From NCBI RefSeq assembly GCF_009389715.1, contig NC_052404.1:10548480-10612479 (forward strand): 64,000 bases of DNA. The letters run 5' to 3'. Below, in pieces: positions 23,741 through 36,300 of the stretch. The notes beneath the pieces were generated by a model, which saw only the letters and a program-made list of their open reading frames with translations, searched no databases and was not told where the DNA came from. The position numbers were made by a program, and so were the translations under genes. The first letter of the stretch is position 1. Each line of letters opens with the position of its first letter. Source of the stretch: Phoenix dactylifera (taxonomy: Eukaryota; Streptophyta; Magnoliopsida; Arecales; Arecaceae).

Positions 23741-25788
23741 ACATAATAAATGCACACTTCCTTGCTTCCCATTAGTAGTATGTCTATTAAAGCCTCAAGT
23801 GCGTGTTGACAAAGTGGAGAAAATCTAGAAAGAGATTATTTAGGAAGGAATCAAAAGTGTTAAGAACCGTAATTTGGTAAGTTGGAAACCACTTCAAAGA
23901 TCTACAAGTGATGACAAGTCTAAGATTTGTCTAAAAGAATGATATTTTTGCCCACATCCTAGTTTCAATCTACCAAACTCTAATAGAAAACTGTATGGGT
24001 ATATACTGTTTCAACCACTTGTTAGCAAAATCTAAACAAATGCAAAAGAAAGAAATTGATTTTATCCAACTAGTACAAAGCATTGCTGCAACAATGGATA
24101 ATTAAGTATGACTGAAAGGGCAGTCTTAATTAAGATTCATGATTCTTGATCTTGTATGCCAGACTGCTAAATTAATTTTTTAAAAAATATCAATGCATAT
24201 CAATATATCCCTGGGAATACTAATTGAAATTACCACTAGGCAAATTTTGGAATTTGGAGGAAGGACCAATGTTAACCAAACATGTATGTTTATGCGCCAT
24301 TTGCAGGCAGATTTGTCAGATGGAGGACCCTTCTACAACTAAATTTAACTCTTAAAAAGCAATATGATGACCTTGAGCTCAGGGAAAAGCCTGTAAAACC
24401 CTAACACCAAATCTTTTGATATTGGCTGCTCACAAAGAGGAACCTCTTGAGGACTCTTATAAAAATATTGCAGAAACTAGGAGTGGCAGTTTCTGGCCTT
24501 AACCCACCAAAAGAATCAAAATAAATGGGTACTGGGTGAGAGTTTGCAATAAATGGATCAAGCTTGGATTGCTAAGACCAACCAAGTGATAAATGGTCAG
24601 GTTTGGGTTTGACCCCCACGCTCAATAAATCATAATGTGTTGGACAAACCCTTAAAACCTAGCCCCTAGGCCCATAGGACAACGGCCATAGTGTGATGGA
24701 TCAATGGATAGTTGTAGCTTGGTTCAGGTTATCAGGAACACTGTGCAGTTAATAGATAGAAGAACACAAATATGTTAATATAAAATTGAAGCAAATAGCG
24801 CGTTTATGATTTACTATGTTTTCTTCTCCAATTAAATTTCTTCTTTCACTTTATTCTGGCACCCAACCATCAGTCTCTTCTTCTTGGCTCTATTTTGCTT
24901 TCATTTTTTTAAAGCACATAACTAATAAGTAAAGCTATAACTAGGTCCGTGAGTTGGGTATGAGTTTCTACAAATAAATGGATCGGCCATGGGTCTTTTT
25001 AACATGGCTATTAATTGGTCAGGTATGGGCTGAGGTTATTTACCAACCTAAATTTGATCCAACCTGAAATTGACCTAACCCAACTAATTGCAAGCACTAG
25101 AAAAAACAATGTCTGGATATGCATACAAGATCAAGAATCACCAATAGCTAATTTTGCAGATGTGTAATAACTAAATGAAGATGGCAATTGTACTGATCTT
25201 CTTATCGATCTCATAGAAGCCCACATTCCTACTAAGAAGAAAATATGCATGTTTGAAGATAACGTTCATTTCATCAGCTTAAACTTCACTCTTTTTTTAA
25301 GAGAGTTTATTGTTGACAGAGACCACAGTATGCTATTGCACGTGCTTGTCAGAGCCAGCCCCAGAAAGAGTGGAATTAGTTTGATGGTAAGGGAATTCTA
25401 GAATATTTTATCATGTCGCTATCATTGAAGCAGCAGCATAAGCTCCTTGAAACTTATATGTGTCATGTTGTAGAGATGGTGAATCAGTGAATCATCATAT
25501 TCATTGTGTAATAACTAGGCACTTTGACCTTATTTCTCAAGCTATTGGTGATCCTGATCATCTCTGAATGACAATATGGATGTCCTCGTTTGATCATTTG
25601 GAGTTCAGATGGTTTTTACAATTCTGGTCCAAAGAATGATAAGAATTTTAAAAAGACTCCTAACATAGACAAAATAAAGTTATCACATGGTGAAAAAACA
25701 GTAGAAATTTTTTCAACAACCTGACTTCCAATGATGCCACAAATTGAAGAGAATATAAACCTATGTTATTGAGTAATCATAAACGTAC
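23741..25788. other. Intergenic, weak repeat traces, no gene recognised
   Basis: Between about 24480 and 25090 there are diffuse GGTTTGGG, GACCCAACC and TGGTCAGGT words like those of the composite repeats. I looked here for the missing C-terminal exon of the ELP6 relic just downstream on the - strand and did not find it. Confidence 0.5.
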
Positions 25789-28191
25789 TTGTCCATGCAC
25801 ATCAGCAACTAAACCAGTACTCAAGGGTTCTGTCTTTAGCACAATATCTGCAAGGTACTCCAGTTATGAAAGGAGCCTTGGGGCCTCCTCACTTGAATAG
25901 ATATCTTCATGGTTCAGAATCATTAGAAAGCAATCCTGTTTAAAAAATGAGAAGGAACTCCATCAATGGAGTGAGAATTAACAAAAGGAGGGACAGGCTT
26001 GAAATTGTCTTTTCTAACCAGTTCGGAGGTGAGGACAATACAGTAGTATAGAAAGTCAACATACAGGCTTGAAATTGTCTTTTCTAACCAGTTCGGAGGT
26101 GAGGACAATACAGTAGTATAGAAAGTCAACATACAGTCTACAGAACCATGGGCAGCTAAAAAGGGAGAGGTCATCAATCATGATGGTGATGCAGCCTCTT
26201 CTGTATTCCTTTGCCCTGCTAGCTTCTATAACCCTCTGAAACTTACCACACGATTCAACAAAACCACCTTCAATGTCATTTCCCCAAGTCAGACCTATAT
26301 TTCAAGAATCATTAGCTTAGCCGCATGATGAATTAACTTAGACATCACAGTAAAATGTCATCATTATGATGTTCACAAAGTGAAAAAACACCAGTAGAGA
26401 TCAAAGGACACAACAATAAAGACTCTGTAATTGATGGTTGGCAGCAATTTTCTTTGCCTTCATACTTGCCTGGAAATTCTAGCTTAAGCATCTCAAGAAA
26501 GTGCAATTGATTGTTGTTCCTTTGTACTGATAGATTGCAACCCTGAATCAAACAGAATGTACTATACTATTACTACTGTAATAATGTTCTGAAACAATCT
26601 GTGAAGGGAAAGAGCCACCAAAAAAGCAGGCATTAACTGTGAGAGAACAAAAACCAAACATAAGAAAACACCTGAAAAAAATACATATGACAACTCACAA
26701 GGTAAAATTAAGTAACAAACTTTGATATCGGCAAATGATATACATGTATACACATGAATAATTTGATTGGCATGGGCATTATCTACTGTGTGAAAGAGAA
26801 AACAGGAAGCTATCGATGCTTGTGCAGATGTAAATCGTGTGTAATATTAAAACATGTTTATAGAGTGGAAGGCATAGAAAACAAGACAGTAGCATCATAA
26901 AGGTTTTGCAAAGGTTGAAATGACTTGTTTATCATATGAATTTCAAAATCTCCATCATGTTTCTCATTCTCAACATCCATAAGCATAAAATCCTTAACAA
27001 ATATGAAATATATTCTTTAATTATCAAGTGATGATTAAAAGAGAAACGCATCTTTATGGTAGATCATCCTTTTGAAAGAAAATCAGAAGTCAGAATAATT
27101 AGGTAACTTAATCAACCTTTTATTCAGATCATAATTTCGCAAGGTGCAAAATCAATAGCTCTTGAATCATACTGAAGGCACCACATGTTTACAGTTTCTA
27201 AGTGAACCTTGTTAGATAGCAATATGTCCTTTCTGAACTTGTAAAAGAACACCAGTCAAATAGTCTTACAAGAATTGATTATCCAAGCCAGACAAGCACG
27301 AGAATAAGAAAAGGCAATAGAATGTACCTGGTTTGCTAATTTGACAAACCCTCTATAATTTTTCAATAAATATAGAAAGCTCTGAGTCCATTTTTTCCCT
27401 GTTATTCTTCCCTTCTTGATCAATCGATCCCTAGATTCATCACAACAAATATCAGCCACGTTGTTAAAACCAGTCACACGCTCGAATAATAGAATGCTGC
27501 CTCTGATACAGTTCCATATTTCAACAAAGATTTCACACCACCCAATCCAGTTCAAGAAATGCTTTCTACGAAAATAATGCCTAGTCACTTGATTTCCATT
27601 GGAAAAGAAAAAAAAAAATCCATCCCGTTGATCCTAACAACTGCATTACGTAAATCTATTCATCTTGATATCAACCGGTGGCTGAAGTCATATCTCCGTT
27701 GCTTGCATTCTCTGATAAAGAACTATTGATCTTGAGCCAGGTTAAATCTTGAACGGACCTCTCCATCAATGCGCGTGGAAAAGGTCCCCATCCCGTCGAT
27801 CCCAACGACTTCAATCCTACTATTATCCGGATCATGAGCGAACGCACGAACAGTAATGTAAAGAAGCGATTAAAACAGAAAGGAAAAAGAGCAATCGATG
27901 TTTGAGAAAACGAGGAGGAGACGATCGTAGAGATTATGGTTGGGGTTCGGGATCTTTGCTTGCCAACATCCTCGGAACGCGATTGTCGTGGGAGAAGGGC
28001 TGGGCAAGGGCGAGAAAGGGCACGGCTCGCCGCCCTCGCCGGCGGAGAGGGCGCGCTTCAGGAGGTGGTGGAGAACGAACACGCCGCTCGTCCTCGACGA
28101 GGACGACCCTCACCGCGGCAAGCGGAGCGATGGCTCCTCCGTGGCCGACGCCCAGGGCCTCGTCAAGGGATCGGGGTTGTATCTTTCTCAT
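25789..28191 (-). pseudogene. ELP6: Elongator complex subunit 6 (ELP6) relic with introns
   Basis: Exons on the - strand: 28191-27964, 26542-26470, 26294-26089, 25935-25789. Diagnostic pieces are LVED, FVLHHLLKRALS, ALAQPFSHDNR, GCNLSVQRNN, GCITIMIDDLSL, LYYCIVLTSEL, ILNHEDIYSS and LSTGLVADVHGQ, in the order of plant ELP6, a RecA-fold subunit of the Elongator tRNA-wobble-uridine complex. Damage: between about 28089 and 28026 the conserved residues lie in another frame and the frame later returns; the same happens at about 26162-26128; a TAA stop is at 25866-25864; no last exon was found. Introns 1 and 2 would need GC-AG splicing. A 70-bp tandem duplication covers the exon 3 donor. Retained introns mean it did not arise by retroposition. 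Assembly error is the alternative. Confidence 0.78.
25993..26136. repeat. 70-bp tandem duplication across an ELP6 exon-intron junction
   Basis: Two essentially identical 70-bp units run head to tail. On the - strand each has 45 nt of exon ending in TCCGAACTG and 25 nt of the following intron starting GTTAGA. Splicing from the first donor (exon end 26089) would remove the second copy, so this change alone need not damage the protein. Confidence 0.95.
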
Positions 28192-28489
28192 CAGGGCGTC
28201 GTCAAGAAGATTGAAACGAGGGTTCGCCGCTCCTCTCCCTCACGCGTCACGAGCGAAACCCCGCAATACTGGAGAGGGGAGAGGCGCTTAATCGGCTATA
28301 CTTATAGCTGCGCGAGCTTTGATGGCCTCCGGCTCCTGGAAAATGAAATAGGTGGGCCCACGGCCTGTTTACACCGTGTGTGGGTCCAGCCAGTGAACGG
28401 TGGGTGACGAATGGATGATCAACGGTGATTGATCATGGGAGAACATGCACTAGAGTTTAGTGCCTAATTAAGGGACCGTCTGCATGGAA

Positions 28490-28790
28490 AAGAAGATTGC
28501 GTGAATGCTGATTCAGGGCTCAAGTTTGTTCTTATTTCTTGGGATCCCCTATCTTTCGGCTATCTTAAAGTAAATTTTGATGGTAGTGGCACCGGAGATG
28601 GTGATAGTGCAGGCGTGAATATTGTGACCAGAAATTATGACTCACATATGATTACTGTAGGCGAACGAAGCACTGATAGGCTGACAGCTATAGAGGCAAA
28701 GCTCAGAGCAACATGAAAGAGCATCTGCTATAACGGGACGGAGGCTGGGGGCTAAGCGCTGAGCGCATCATCCTCGAAAAAAAAAGTTAC
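28490..28790 (+). mobile_element. LINE remnant: RNase H-like fragment with poly(A) end
   Basis: An open stretch at 28501-28716 carries LKVNFDGSGTGDGDSAGVNI, then VTRNYDS and TAIEAKLRA. This is the KxNFDGS...AGxGxVxR...xAExxAL pattern of the RNase H domain at the end of plant LINE proteins. A short 3' part ends in a run of nine A (about 28779-28788). It is 5'-truncated and only the C-terminal tip remains. Confidence 0.55.
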
Positions 28791-28799
28791 AGTAACCGA

Positions 28800-30679
28800 C
28801 TAGATATGAAAGGAGGGGTGAAAGTCCCCTACTCTACGACATTCATCAAAATATTGAGAGACTACAGCGCCATTTAGGCAGTGCATGTGTGTCGGAAGGC
28901 GAACAGGACCGCAGACTGAGTCGCTTTTTATGCTGCGCAGCATACCGAAGAGGTCCTTTGGCCACACTAGGGGCTCTTCTTTACAGTTGTGCCGGATTGC
29001 AGCCCTTGATTCTACTAACTGCACCTACACTGGAGTAGAGTAAGCAGCTGTTGTACCCACAAAAAAAATATTGTGTAAATAAGTGGAACATTTGGAGTTA
29101 TTTTCAAGTCTTCTAAAAATCTTTATAAAAAAAGGGAAAGGTTTTCAAAATAAATTATTTTAAATAAATGGGAGGACCGAAGCTATTGTGGTGGATTGTT
29201 GTTGATTTATTGTAAACCTCTTCAGTAATGTACAAGTTGTATACGAAATTATCCTATACGCTCTATCTCCCAAAAATTTCAGATTTGATTTCCACGATGG
29301 TACTTTTGGAAGGTGTCCCTTAAGACTCTCTTCTCTATTGCATGTTAGCTATGAGACCTTTTGTTTGTTGACTCTAAAATAGAAAGCTCCGTCGTATAAC
29401 CATTTCACCAGAAAAAGGGTGATAAAAAATCAAAAATATTCAATCAGTATAGGATCTGCTGAATGAATGATGCTTTGCCACCGCTTCAATCTAACTACTA
29501 GTCCACCGAAGATTTTCGGCATTAACAATATATTCTCAATATATTTATTGAGTTGGAATTAACCGATAACTAATACTAATATTAATATTTATTAGTGCGG
29601 AATAGAAATTTGAAATCAAGCATGACCAGACGGTAAGACAATGGGTTTTGGTTTCTACATAAAACATAAAATTGTTAACGAGAACAATCTTTTATTGCAA
29701 ATCCTTAGAATGATTCTCATTTTCCATGGCTCCTGTCATAGTCTAAACTGGTTCTCCTTTCCTCAATGAATCACCATTGAATCCATGTTTCTTCTCCTAA
29801 CTTTTGTTTTGCATTTTAATCTCCATCCCTGCCAAAGATGCGGAGATTTTCCTCAACATCACAATTATTCGTCAACTTACCTCCCGCTCATCATTCTAGA
29901 CTTACTAATCTCAACGATCATTCTAATCGCAACCACAAGCTAAATGGCCTAAAAGTAATAAGTGCTTTTTATTAAATTATGTGGATTGAGTCATGAATCA
30001 AGAAACCTATTCCAGATTGGATTGCGACGGGTCGGACTCCGAAGTCCTCTTGGCACTCGACAGCATGACATCAAGCCCAAATCGATCCTATCACCCTAAT
30101 ACGCCTTCGCCCTGACGCGACTAGCTTTGACGTTACACGTAAGAGACTGGAAAACTTTGATGGAACAAAAGCATGAAGAAAGAGGACGGGATCGCCGGTC
30201 CGTCGTCCGGTTTACGACTTTGGGTCATAAAAATCAAACAAGAAATAATTAAAAATGGCCCGGCGTATTTGATATCATTAATAAATAAATAAATTAGCCC
30301 TGTTTCTAGGTGAAACCATGCTTTGATGTACGAAGAAAAATTAAATAAACAGAATACTAGAACCGCGTTTCTTTCAAAGATCCGGGCACAGGGTCTGTTG
30401 GATTCCTAAATCCAACGGTCGACATCTTTCCATCTTTCCGTTTGGTTCGGATTCCAAGAAACGACTGTTGTCTGATATACAATGTGATTAGGAATTAAGT
30501 GAAGTTTTTCTTCCCCTAATTTTATGTTATTTTTCCCGTAATTTTTCTTTTCTAAATTTGGCCTGTTTACTTGAGTCCTTCCTCCTCATTTCCTTCATCG
30601 CTCTCCGACTCTCACTTCTTAAGAGAGCTAAAGAGGGAGACCGGAAGAAGGACGCGAGAACGATCGGTGGTTGGGGGAA
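28800..30679 (+). other. Intergenic DNA and upstream region of the PBL27-like kinase
   Basis: No gene was recognised. A palindromic AT stretch lies near 29525-29600. Moderately GC-rich unplaced sequence lies near 30000-30130. The last 150 bp (30540-30679) are CT- then GA-rich and directly precede the kinase ATG, consistent with its 5' leader. I could not define a core promoter. Confidence 0.45.
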
Positions 30680-33600
30680 ATGGGGTGCTTTCCGTGCGCC
30701 GGAGAGCCGAGCAAGAAGGGCAAGGAGAAGGATCAGATCTCGCCGATCTCAGGTACTTGGATTCCGTAGCAAATTTGTGCGTTTTTTTGGAATGTTTTGC
30801 TTCATTTTTTTGGGTTTTAAGTCGATCGAATCGGCTTGGTATGAGATATTCTTCCATTTTTGTCTTCTGGGATATGGATTTTGGTTCGGATGGTTCCGGA
30901 TTCCGGGTGAAAGTTAGGGTTTGCCGAGGGGAATCATTCGATCTGGAGGTGTTTCTTTTTGGTCAGGATTTCCAGACTCTTTTCTCTAAAAAATTGATTT
31001 TGGGTTGGGGTTGGCGTTTGGAAGGAACCCTTTCATCTCCGTGATGGTTTTTCTGGGCTCGATTGGCGTAAAGGTGATGGCTCTGATGAGGGTTGAGTGG
31101 AGACGATCTCCCATGTTCTAATATGAGTTTGCTGTTTCTTATAGCCATTCCCTTGAAAATAAATTTCCTGTTGCTTCTATAGGATGAGATTTTCTTTTTC
31201 TGTCGGGCGATGACTTGATCGTTTAATTAGCTCTGCCGTGTTCAGTCGATCAATATCCGCATATATGTTAATCTTTGATGCATTTATTGATGCTCTTTCT
31301 GCATATATATAGTTTGGATGGATAATCAAAATGGCAACTTTTGATTCAAATTTTGGTTAAATTTCCTATTAGTCTGCATTCGATTTGAGATTTAAATGTC
31401 GGGGGTCATACTGCCTCATTACTTCCAACTGAGCTCGCTCTCCTGCTGTCGTGAATTAAGCACGCAATATTCATTTTGATCTTTTTATTCTGTGTCATAG
31501 AAATAACTGAGGCACGTAAAACAGAGAATCTTAATGTTTAGCATGTCATGGCCGCTGATATTCATTTAGGGAAGTGTAGGCAATGGAACTAGAGAGTTTT
31601 CCTTGTGGACTAAACAAATAAACATATGGGACTGTGATATTTGTCTTTTAGGTCAATAATATGAAGTTTTAGTCTTTCTTTGTTATTTGATCATTTTGTA
31701 TTTATTTAGTTCTCATGTTCTCAAAGTATTTGTTTAGTCATTCATCGTTGTTTATTCTTCAGCAGATAAAAAATCCAATTCCACGTCAGATGTAAAGAAA
31801 CAGAGTTCACTGGATGCAAAGGAGGAGGCCTCAAATAATGGATCTGAACATATTGCTGCTCAGACATTTACATTTCGTGAACTGGCTGCGGCAACCAAGA
31901 ATTTCAGAGTTGATTGCCTTTTAGGAGAGGGAGGGTTTGGCCGAGTCTATAAGGGAAGGTTGGATAGTATTAACCAGGTCAGGCTCTGTTATCTTTGCCG
32001 TTAATCTTTGATTTTTTCCCCACTGTATTTCGATTTGCTTGCAAACTAGTTTCTCTCCCATTCTCTCTTCAGTTTTCAAAAGTGGAAGTTAACTTTTGCC
32101 TAGTTCCAAGCTTCCAAAAGTGAGTTTTCTCAGATAAGATTGACACATTTGTTGTCAAACCTATTTTATTTCCATCAATAATTCAACTGAATTTAAATAT
32201 TTGTAATCTGCACTGAAATCTTGCACCCCTGTTTTTCTTTTGCTCCTTGAATTCTCAATCTAGAAACTGGTACAGTGGTTTGACATTGCTGCGCTGCATG
32301 AATAAGAGGAGTGTGAAGAATTGTTTCTTTGCTGAAAGAAAACATTATTGGTTGCTCACATGGAATTTCCTTATGTTCTGCGTAGGTTGTGGCTATAAAG
32401 CAGCTTGACCGTAATGGCTTGCAAGGTAATCGAGAATTCCTTGTTGAAGTTCTGATGTTGAGTCTACTTCACCACCCTAACCTCGTTAACCTAATCGGAT
32501 ACTGTGCTGATGGAGATCAAAGGCTTTTAGTTTATGAGTACATGCCATTAGGATCCTTGGAAGATCATCTTCATGGTAAGCTAATGTACAGTGCATCTTT
32601 TTGTTATAGTGGATTGGATTTGTCATGTACTTGACATGCAGTTTTTTTTTTTTTTACACTGAAGCATACCTGTTTATCTGATTACCTTGGTTGCAACAGA
32701 CCCTTCTCCAGACAAGAAGCGGCTTGACTGGAACACAAGAATGAAAATAGCTGCTGGTGCAGCTAAAGGATTAGAGTATTTGCATGATAAGGCCAATCCT
32801 CCTGTTATATACCGCGATCTGAAATGCTCTAACATTTTGCTTGGAGAGGGATATCATCCCAAGTTATCTGATTTTGGCTTGGCAAAGCTTGGCCCAGTCG
32901 GCGATAAAACTCATGTTTCCACTAGGGTAATGGGTACTTATGGATATTGTGCACCTGAATATGCAATGACTGGACAACTGACACTAAAATCAGATGTCTA
33001 TAGCTTTGGGGTCGTTCTTCTGGAGCTTATTACTGGAAGAAGGGCTATTGACAATTCTAGAGCTGCAGGGGAGCACAATCTCGTTGCATGGGTAAGGGGC
33101 TCCGCCTTCCTGTTCGTCTTTGTTTCTACGCACACGTGCATGCATGCATGCACGCACACAGATTTCCTATCCCAGATTTCTTATACATTCAAATACTTCT
33201 TTCCAAGAAACAGATTATTATCTCAGCCTAGTTAGCATGAATATTAATTAGTTAACTTGTGTTCTGGAAAATAACTTGATCTCAGATCTCTAGCCCTGAA
33301 GTTTAGTGAGGAAACTATGCACATGAATCTTGATGTGCCCACCAACAGAAAACAGTTTGGGAGGTCATTTTTAGTTCCTTCTTTTTCTTTATTATTATTA
33401 TTATTATTATTATTTAATCTACTATAAACTTCCACGGAGCAACTTTATTGCCTCTCTGATCTCATCCAGATAAATTGAAAATTTCCTACCCTAGAGTACA
33501 CATTGGATTCTAAGCTGTAAAACCTGATGTAATTGTTGACATTAAGTTTGAAATTTTGAATATGCAACTTGGATTGGTCGGGCCAGAACCTTTTTGAATC

Positions 33601-34194
33601 TTGACTAGGCAATGCCTGTGGCTAAATTTTCCTGCTTGGAAGTTAGTCCTTCCCTTGTCAGTTGGTTCTTTATTGTGGGGAATCATATCTGTAGACCTTC
33701 TCACTAGCTGAGGAAAGATCTTTTTGGTTCAAGGCTCTCAGATTCTTTCCCAAAGGAAAAGAAATTTCATTCTTTGCACTTTGAATGATAATTCCTTCTG
33801 TGAAAGCTTGCCCTTGCTTGGATGTTCATGCATATGGATACTTGTGAATGTGCTGTATGTTTGTTTTCAGGCACGACCCCTTTTCAAGGACAGAAGGAAA
33901 TTTCCACAGATGGCTGACCCAATGCTTCAGGGCCAGTATCCTGTGAGAGGCTTATACCAGGCACTTGCTGTTGCTGCAATGTGTGTTCAGGAGCAGCCCA
34001 CCATGAGGCCTTTAATAGCTGATGTGGTTACTGCTATCACTTACCTTGCTTCCCAAACTTACAACCCCGAAGCCCAATCAAATCAAAATACTTCTCGTTT
34101 GACGGCACCAGGTACCCCACCTCGAACAAGAAGGGACAGCGAAAAGAAACCAAGTGGTGGATCTGAAAGAGACCAGTTGAGAGGACTAAAATGA
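30680..34194 (+). CDS. PBL27-like: Receptor-like cytoplasmic kinase, RLCK VII (PBL27-like)
   Basis: Five exons: 30680-30752, 31763-31977, 32386-32575, 32700-33091, 33871-34194; 397 aa. It starts MGCFPCAGE, giving an N-myristoylation Gly2 and palmitoylatable Cys3/Cys6, so plasma-membrane anchoring is expected. Kinase domain: Gly loop [10 protein letters not shown] (79-88), VAIK with Lys101, catalytic YRDLKCSN with Asp199, DFG at 217-219, then an activation segment ending APEY. The segments [14 protein letters not shown] and [17 protein letters not shown] are typical of the PBL27/CDL1 branch of subfamily VII, which relays receptor-kinase (for example chitin) signals to MAPK cascades. The HRD motif reads YRD, usual in this family. 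The Ser/Lys-rich tail after residue about 345 is low complexity. Which PBL paralogue it is remains unclear. Exon 2 has a NAGNAG acceptor. Confidence 0.95.
33389..33414 (+). repeat. (ATT)n microsatellite in kinase intron 4
   Basis: About nine ATT units lie in the last intron of the kinase gene. It is a simple repeat with no expected effect on splicing. Confidence 0.9.
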
Positions 34195-36100
34195 AATCAT
34201 CCATTGCTCGTCAGAGCAAAGTGCTTCAATTCTACCTGCTTTGCTACCATCTCCTGGTGCCAGAACAGTGAAAATTTTTGCCACGCGTTTATTCTCTTTT
34301 GGCTGTCTATTTGGTGTCTGGTCATCAAATTTTGTATCATCAGAAAACAGGTGCACCCTGTTTGATTCATGCCTAAATTCTTCCAGAAAGTGGCCTTTTT
34401 CTCCTCCCCCCTTATTCTTTTTGTTGCTGTACATGTAATTTCAGGCCCCTGTATTTAAATGTATCTCTTTAGACGGCACGTGCTTTTATTGATGTTATTA
34501 TTTTTTATATCTGGTTTCAGATACAACAGTATATATTCACATAAGACTAAAGGTTTATGTAGTATGCAGGCATTGCCAATTTGCCATTTTTATTAACTGC
34601 ACTCGGTTCCTCCTTAGCTTTCATCCGTATAGCTACCAATAAACCTGCTCAAGTTTCAGCTATTCGGCGGAAAAAAGATGGATTATTGGCATATCTGATT
34701 TAAATTGTGGCAACCATTATATGCTTTGATGAACCCATGTATCATGGCTTTGACTAACTAGGTTTTTTTAAACTGCCATTTATGGGGGGTGGTTGTACTT
34801 GTACCATGAACATTTTCCATTTTCTCTCCCAGCTGTTATACTGAAGTTTTCCTTCTATTTCCAGGAATCAAGACATGATATATGTGGAATGTCATTTGAA
34901 AGCAAGTATTCTAAGACTGGGACTTCAGTTTGAGGCTATGATTAGAAGTGGAATCCTCACAATATTAGAAGAAAGATGGTAAAAGGCCCGATTCTAGTAC
35001 TCATTTTTCCGCTGCAGTTCAGATGTTATGCGTCATGATGGTATTGATGCTCTACTTCTCGCAAAAAAGATGGTGTTGGTGCTCTAAACTTTAAACCACG
35101 ACCCATTGTTCAGCATGGCGTGCCAGCGGAAAAGGGACGAGTTTAGGTTGTAGAGATGAGAATGTCAGTGTAAACGTGACCCAGGTGAACTTGCCCCTGA
35201 TAAACCTGCCAGGTCTTGGCAGCCCTGCAAGTAGTGGGCTTGATAAATGGTGATATGTTTACTATCATTCGATATTCCTTCTGCGAATGATGATGTTGAG
35301 GCATGAACACTCTGTGATCTCTCTTTACTGATGTCATGTGGATTCTATGACGGAATCCCGGCCAATTGATCTGCTGAATCTACTGTCGATATTGTATGCC
35401 ATGTGGGTATTCTTCATCATATGAATTGTTCAGGACTAGTGAAATATAAGCCTCCATTTTTAATTACTTATAACTTATTGAATACTTGCAGACTGAAAAG
35501 ATTGGTAGCGTTACCGATAAACCTTAAGATACCAGTGTGTTAGCAGGTGAAGGTTTTCTAAATCAAATTGTGATACCTGTGAGATGACCTAATCAGATGA
35601 TGAGCATGAGCATGCCATGACCATATCTTTAAACTTGACTGTCTTTTACTTATGGTGTATTATAGCTGTAACTCTGAACCATTTTGCTGGAATCTAGAAC
35701 AAAATCTATGACATAAAAAAAAAAAAATTGTATCAAGTTAACCATTTCTTCATCTTTAGATATTGGCCTGCAAGCAGGAAATAATATAGAGTGCCGGTTG
35801 CCAGATCTCATGGACTCCAGAAACATTTCATCCCTGATGATATTATAACTTGACATAGCTCAACGTCTTTCTCCAGAATGAACCAAAGGATTTCAGATCT
35901 GATTGGCCATTCAGCACAACAGATTCTGTTTCAAGGAGAGCAACGTCATGCGAGCACTGGGCAGGCTGCCTTGACTGATCTCTGCACCCCCAATGAGACC
36001 TCTATCCATGGAGGGGGTGGCCGTCCAGGCATATGAGACTTGATTTGAAAGGAGAGAATGCTGTTTCGGGACAGCCTGTAAGAAATTGGGCAGATGAAGC
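34195..36100. other. Kinase 3' region and intergenic DNA
   Basis: The first few hundred bases are the likely kinase 3' untranslated region. Beyond that I see AT-rich intergenic sequence without recognisable genes, repeats or RNA genes on either strand. Confidence 0.5.
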
Positions 36101-36102
36101 TT

Positions 36103-36300
36103 AGGCCCTGTTTGGAGGAGCTGTTGGCAGTAGAGCTGTTGGAAGTAAAGCTGTTGGAAGTAGAGCTGTCTGAAGTAGAGCTGTTATAAAAAGCTGTTTG
36201 GTAACTACATTCGTAAAGTGCTGTGGTACTTTGTTTTGTGTTTGGTAAACAAACTGAGAAAGTACTTTTATATGACAAAATTACCATAAAGGACATTGCA
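36103..36300 (+). mobile_element. Possible end of a non-autonomous DNA transposon with 15-bp subterminal repeats
   Basis: It begins AGGCCCTGTTTGG, a terminus common in plant MITE/hAT-like elements. Five or more tandem copies of an AGCTGTTGGAAGTAG-type 15-mer follow (about 36119-36185). AAATTACCATAAAGGACAT near 36277 is also a familiar phrase from such elements. I did not find a matching inverted end downstream, so only one terminus is supported. Confidence 0.4.

Noticed and set aside
27256-27588. 110-aa - strand frame with a protein-like look
   Set aside because: It lies in intron 1 of the ELP6 relic. ELP6 proteins are continuous across that junction, and I recognise no other family in it.
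27902-28407. Long + strand frames (up to 155 aa)
   Set aside because: They are antisense shadows of the GC-rich first exon of the - strand ELP6 relic.
28800-29060. Possible second LINE or SINE tail ending in a run of A near 29060-29067
   Set aside because: The run is short, no flanking duplication was visible, and the open frame has no motif.
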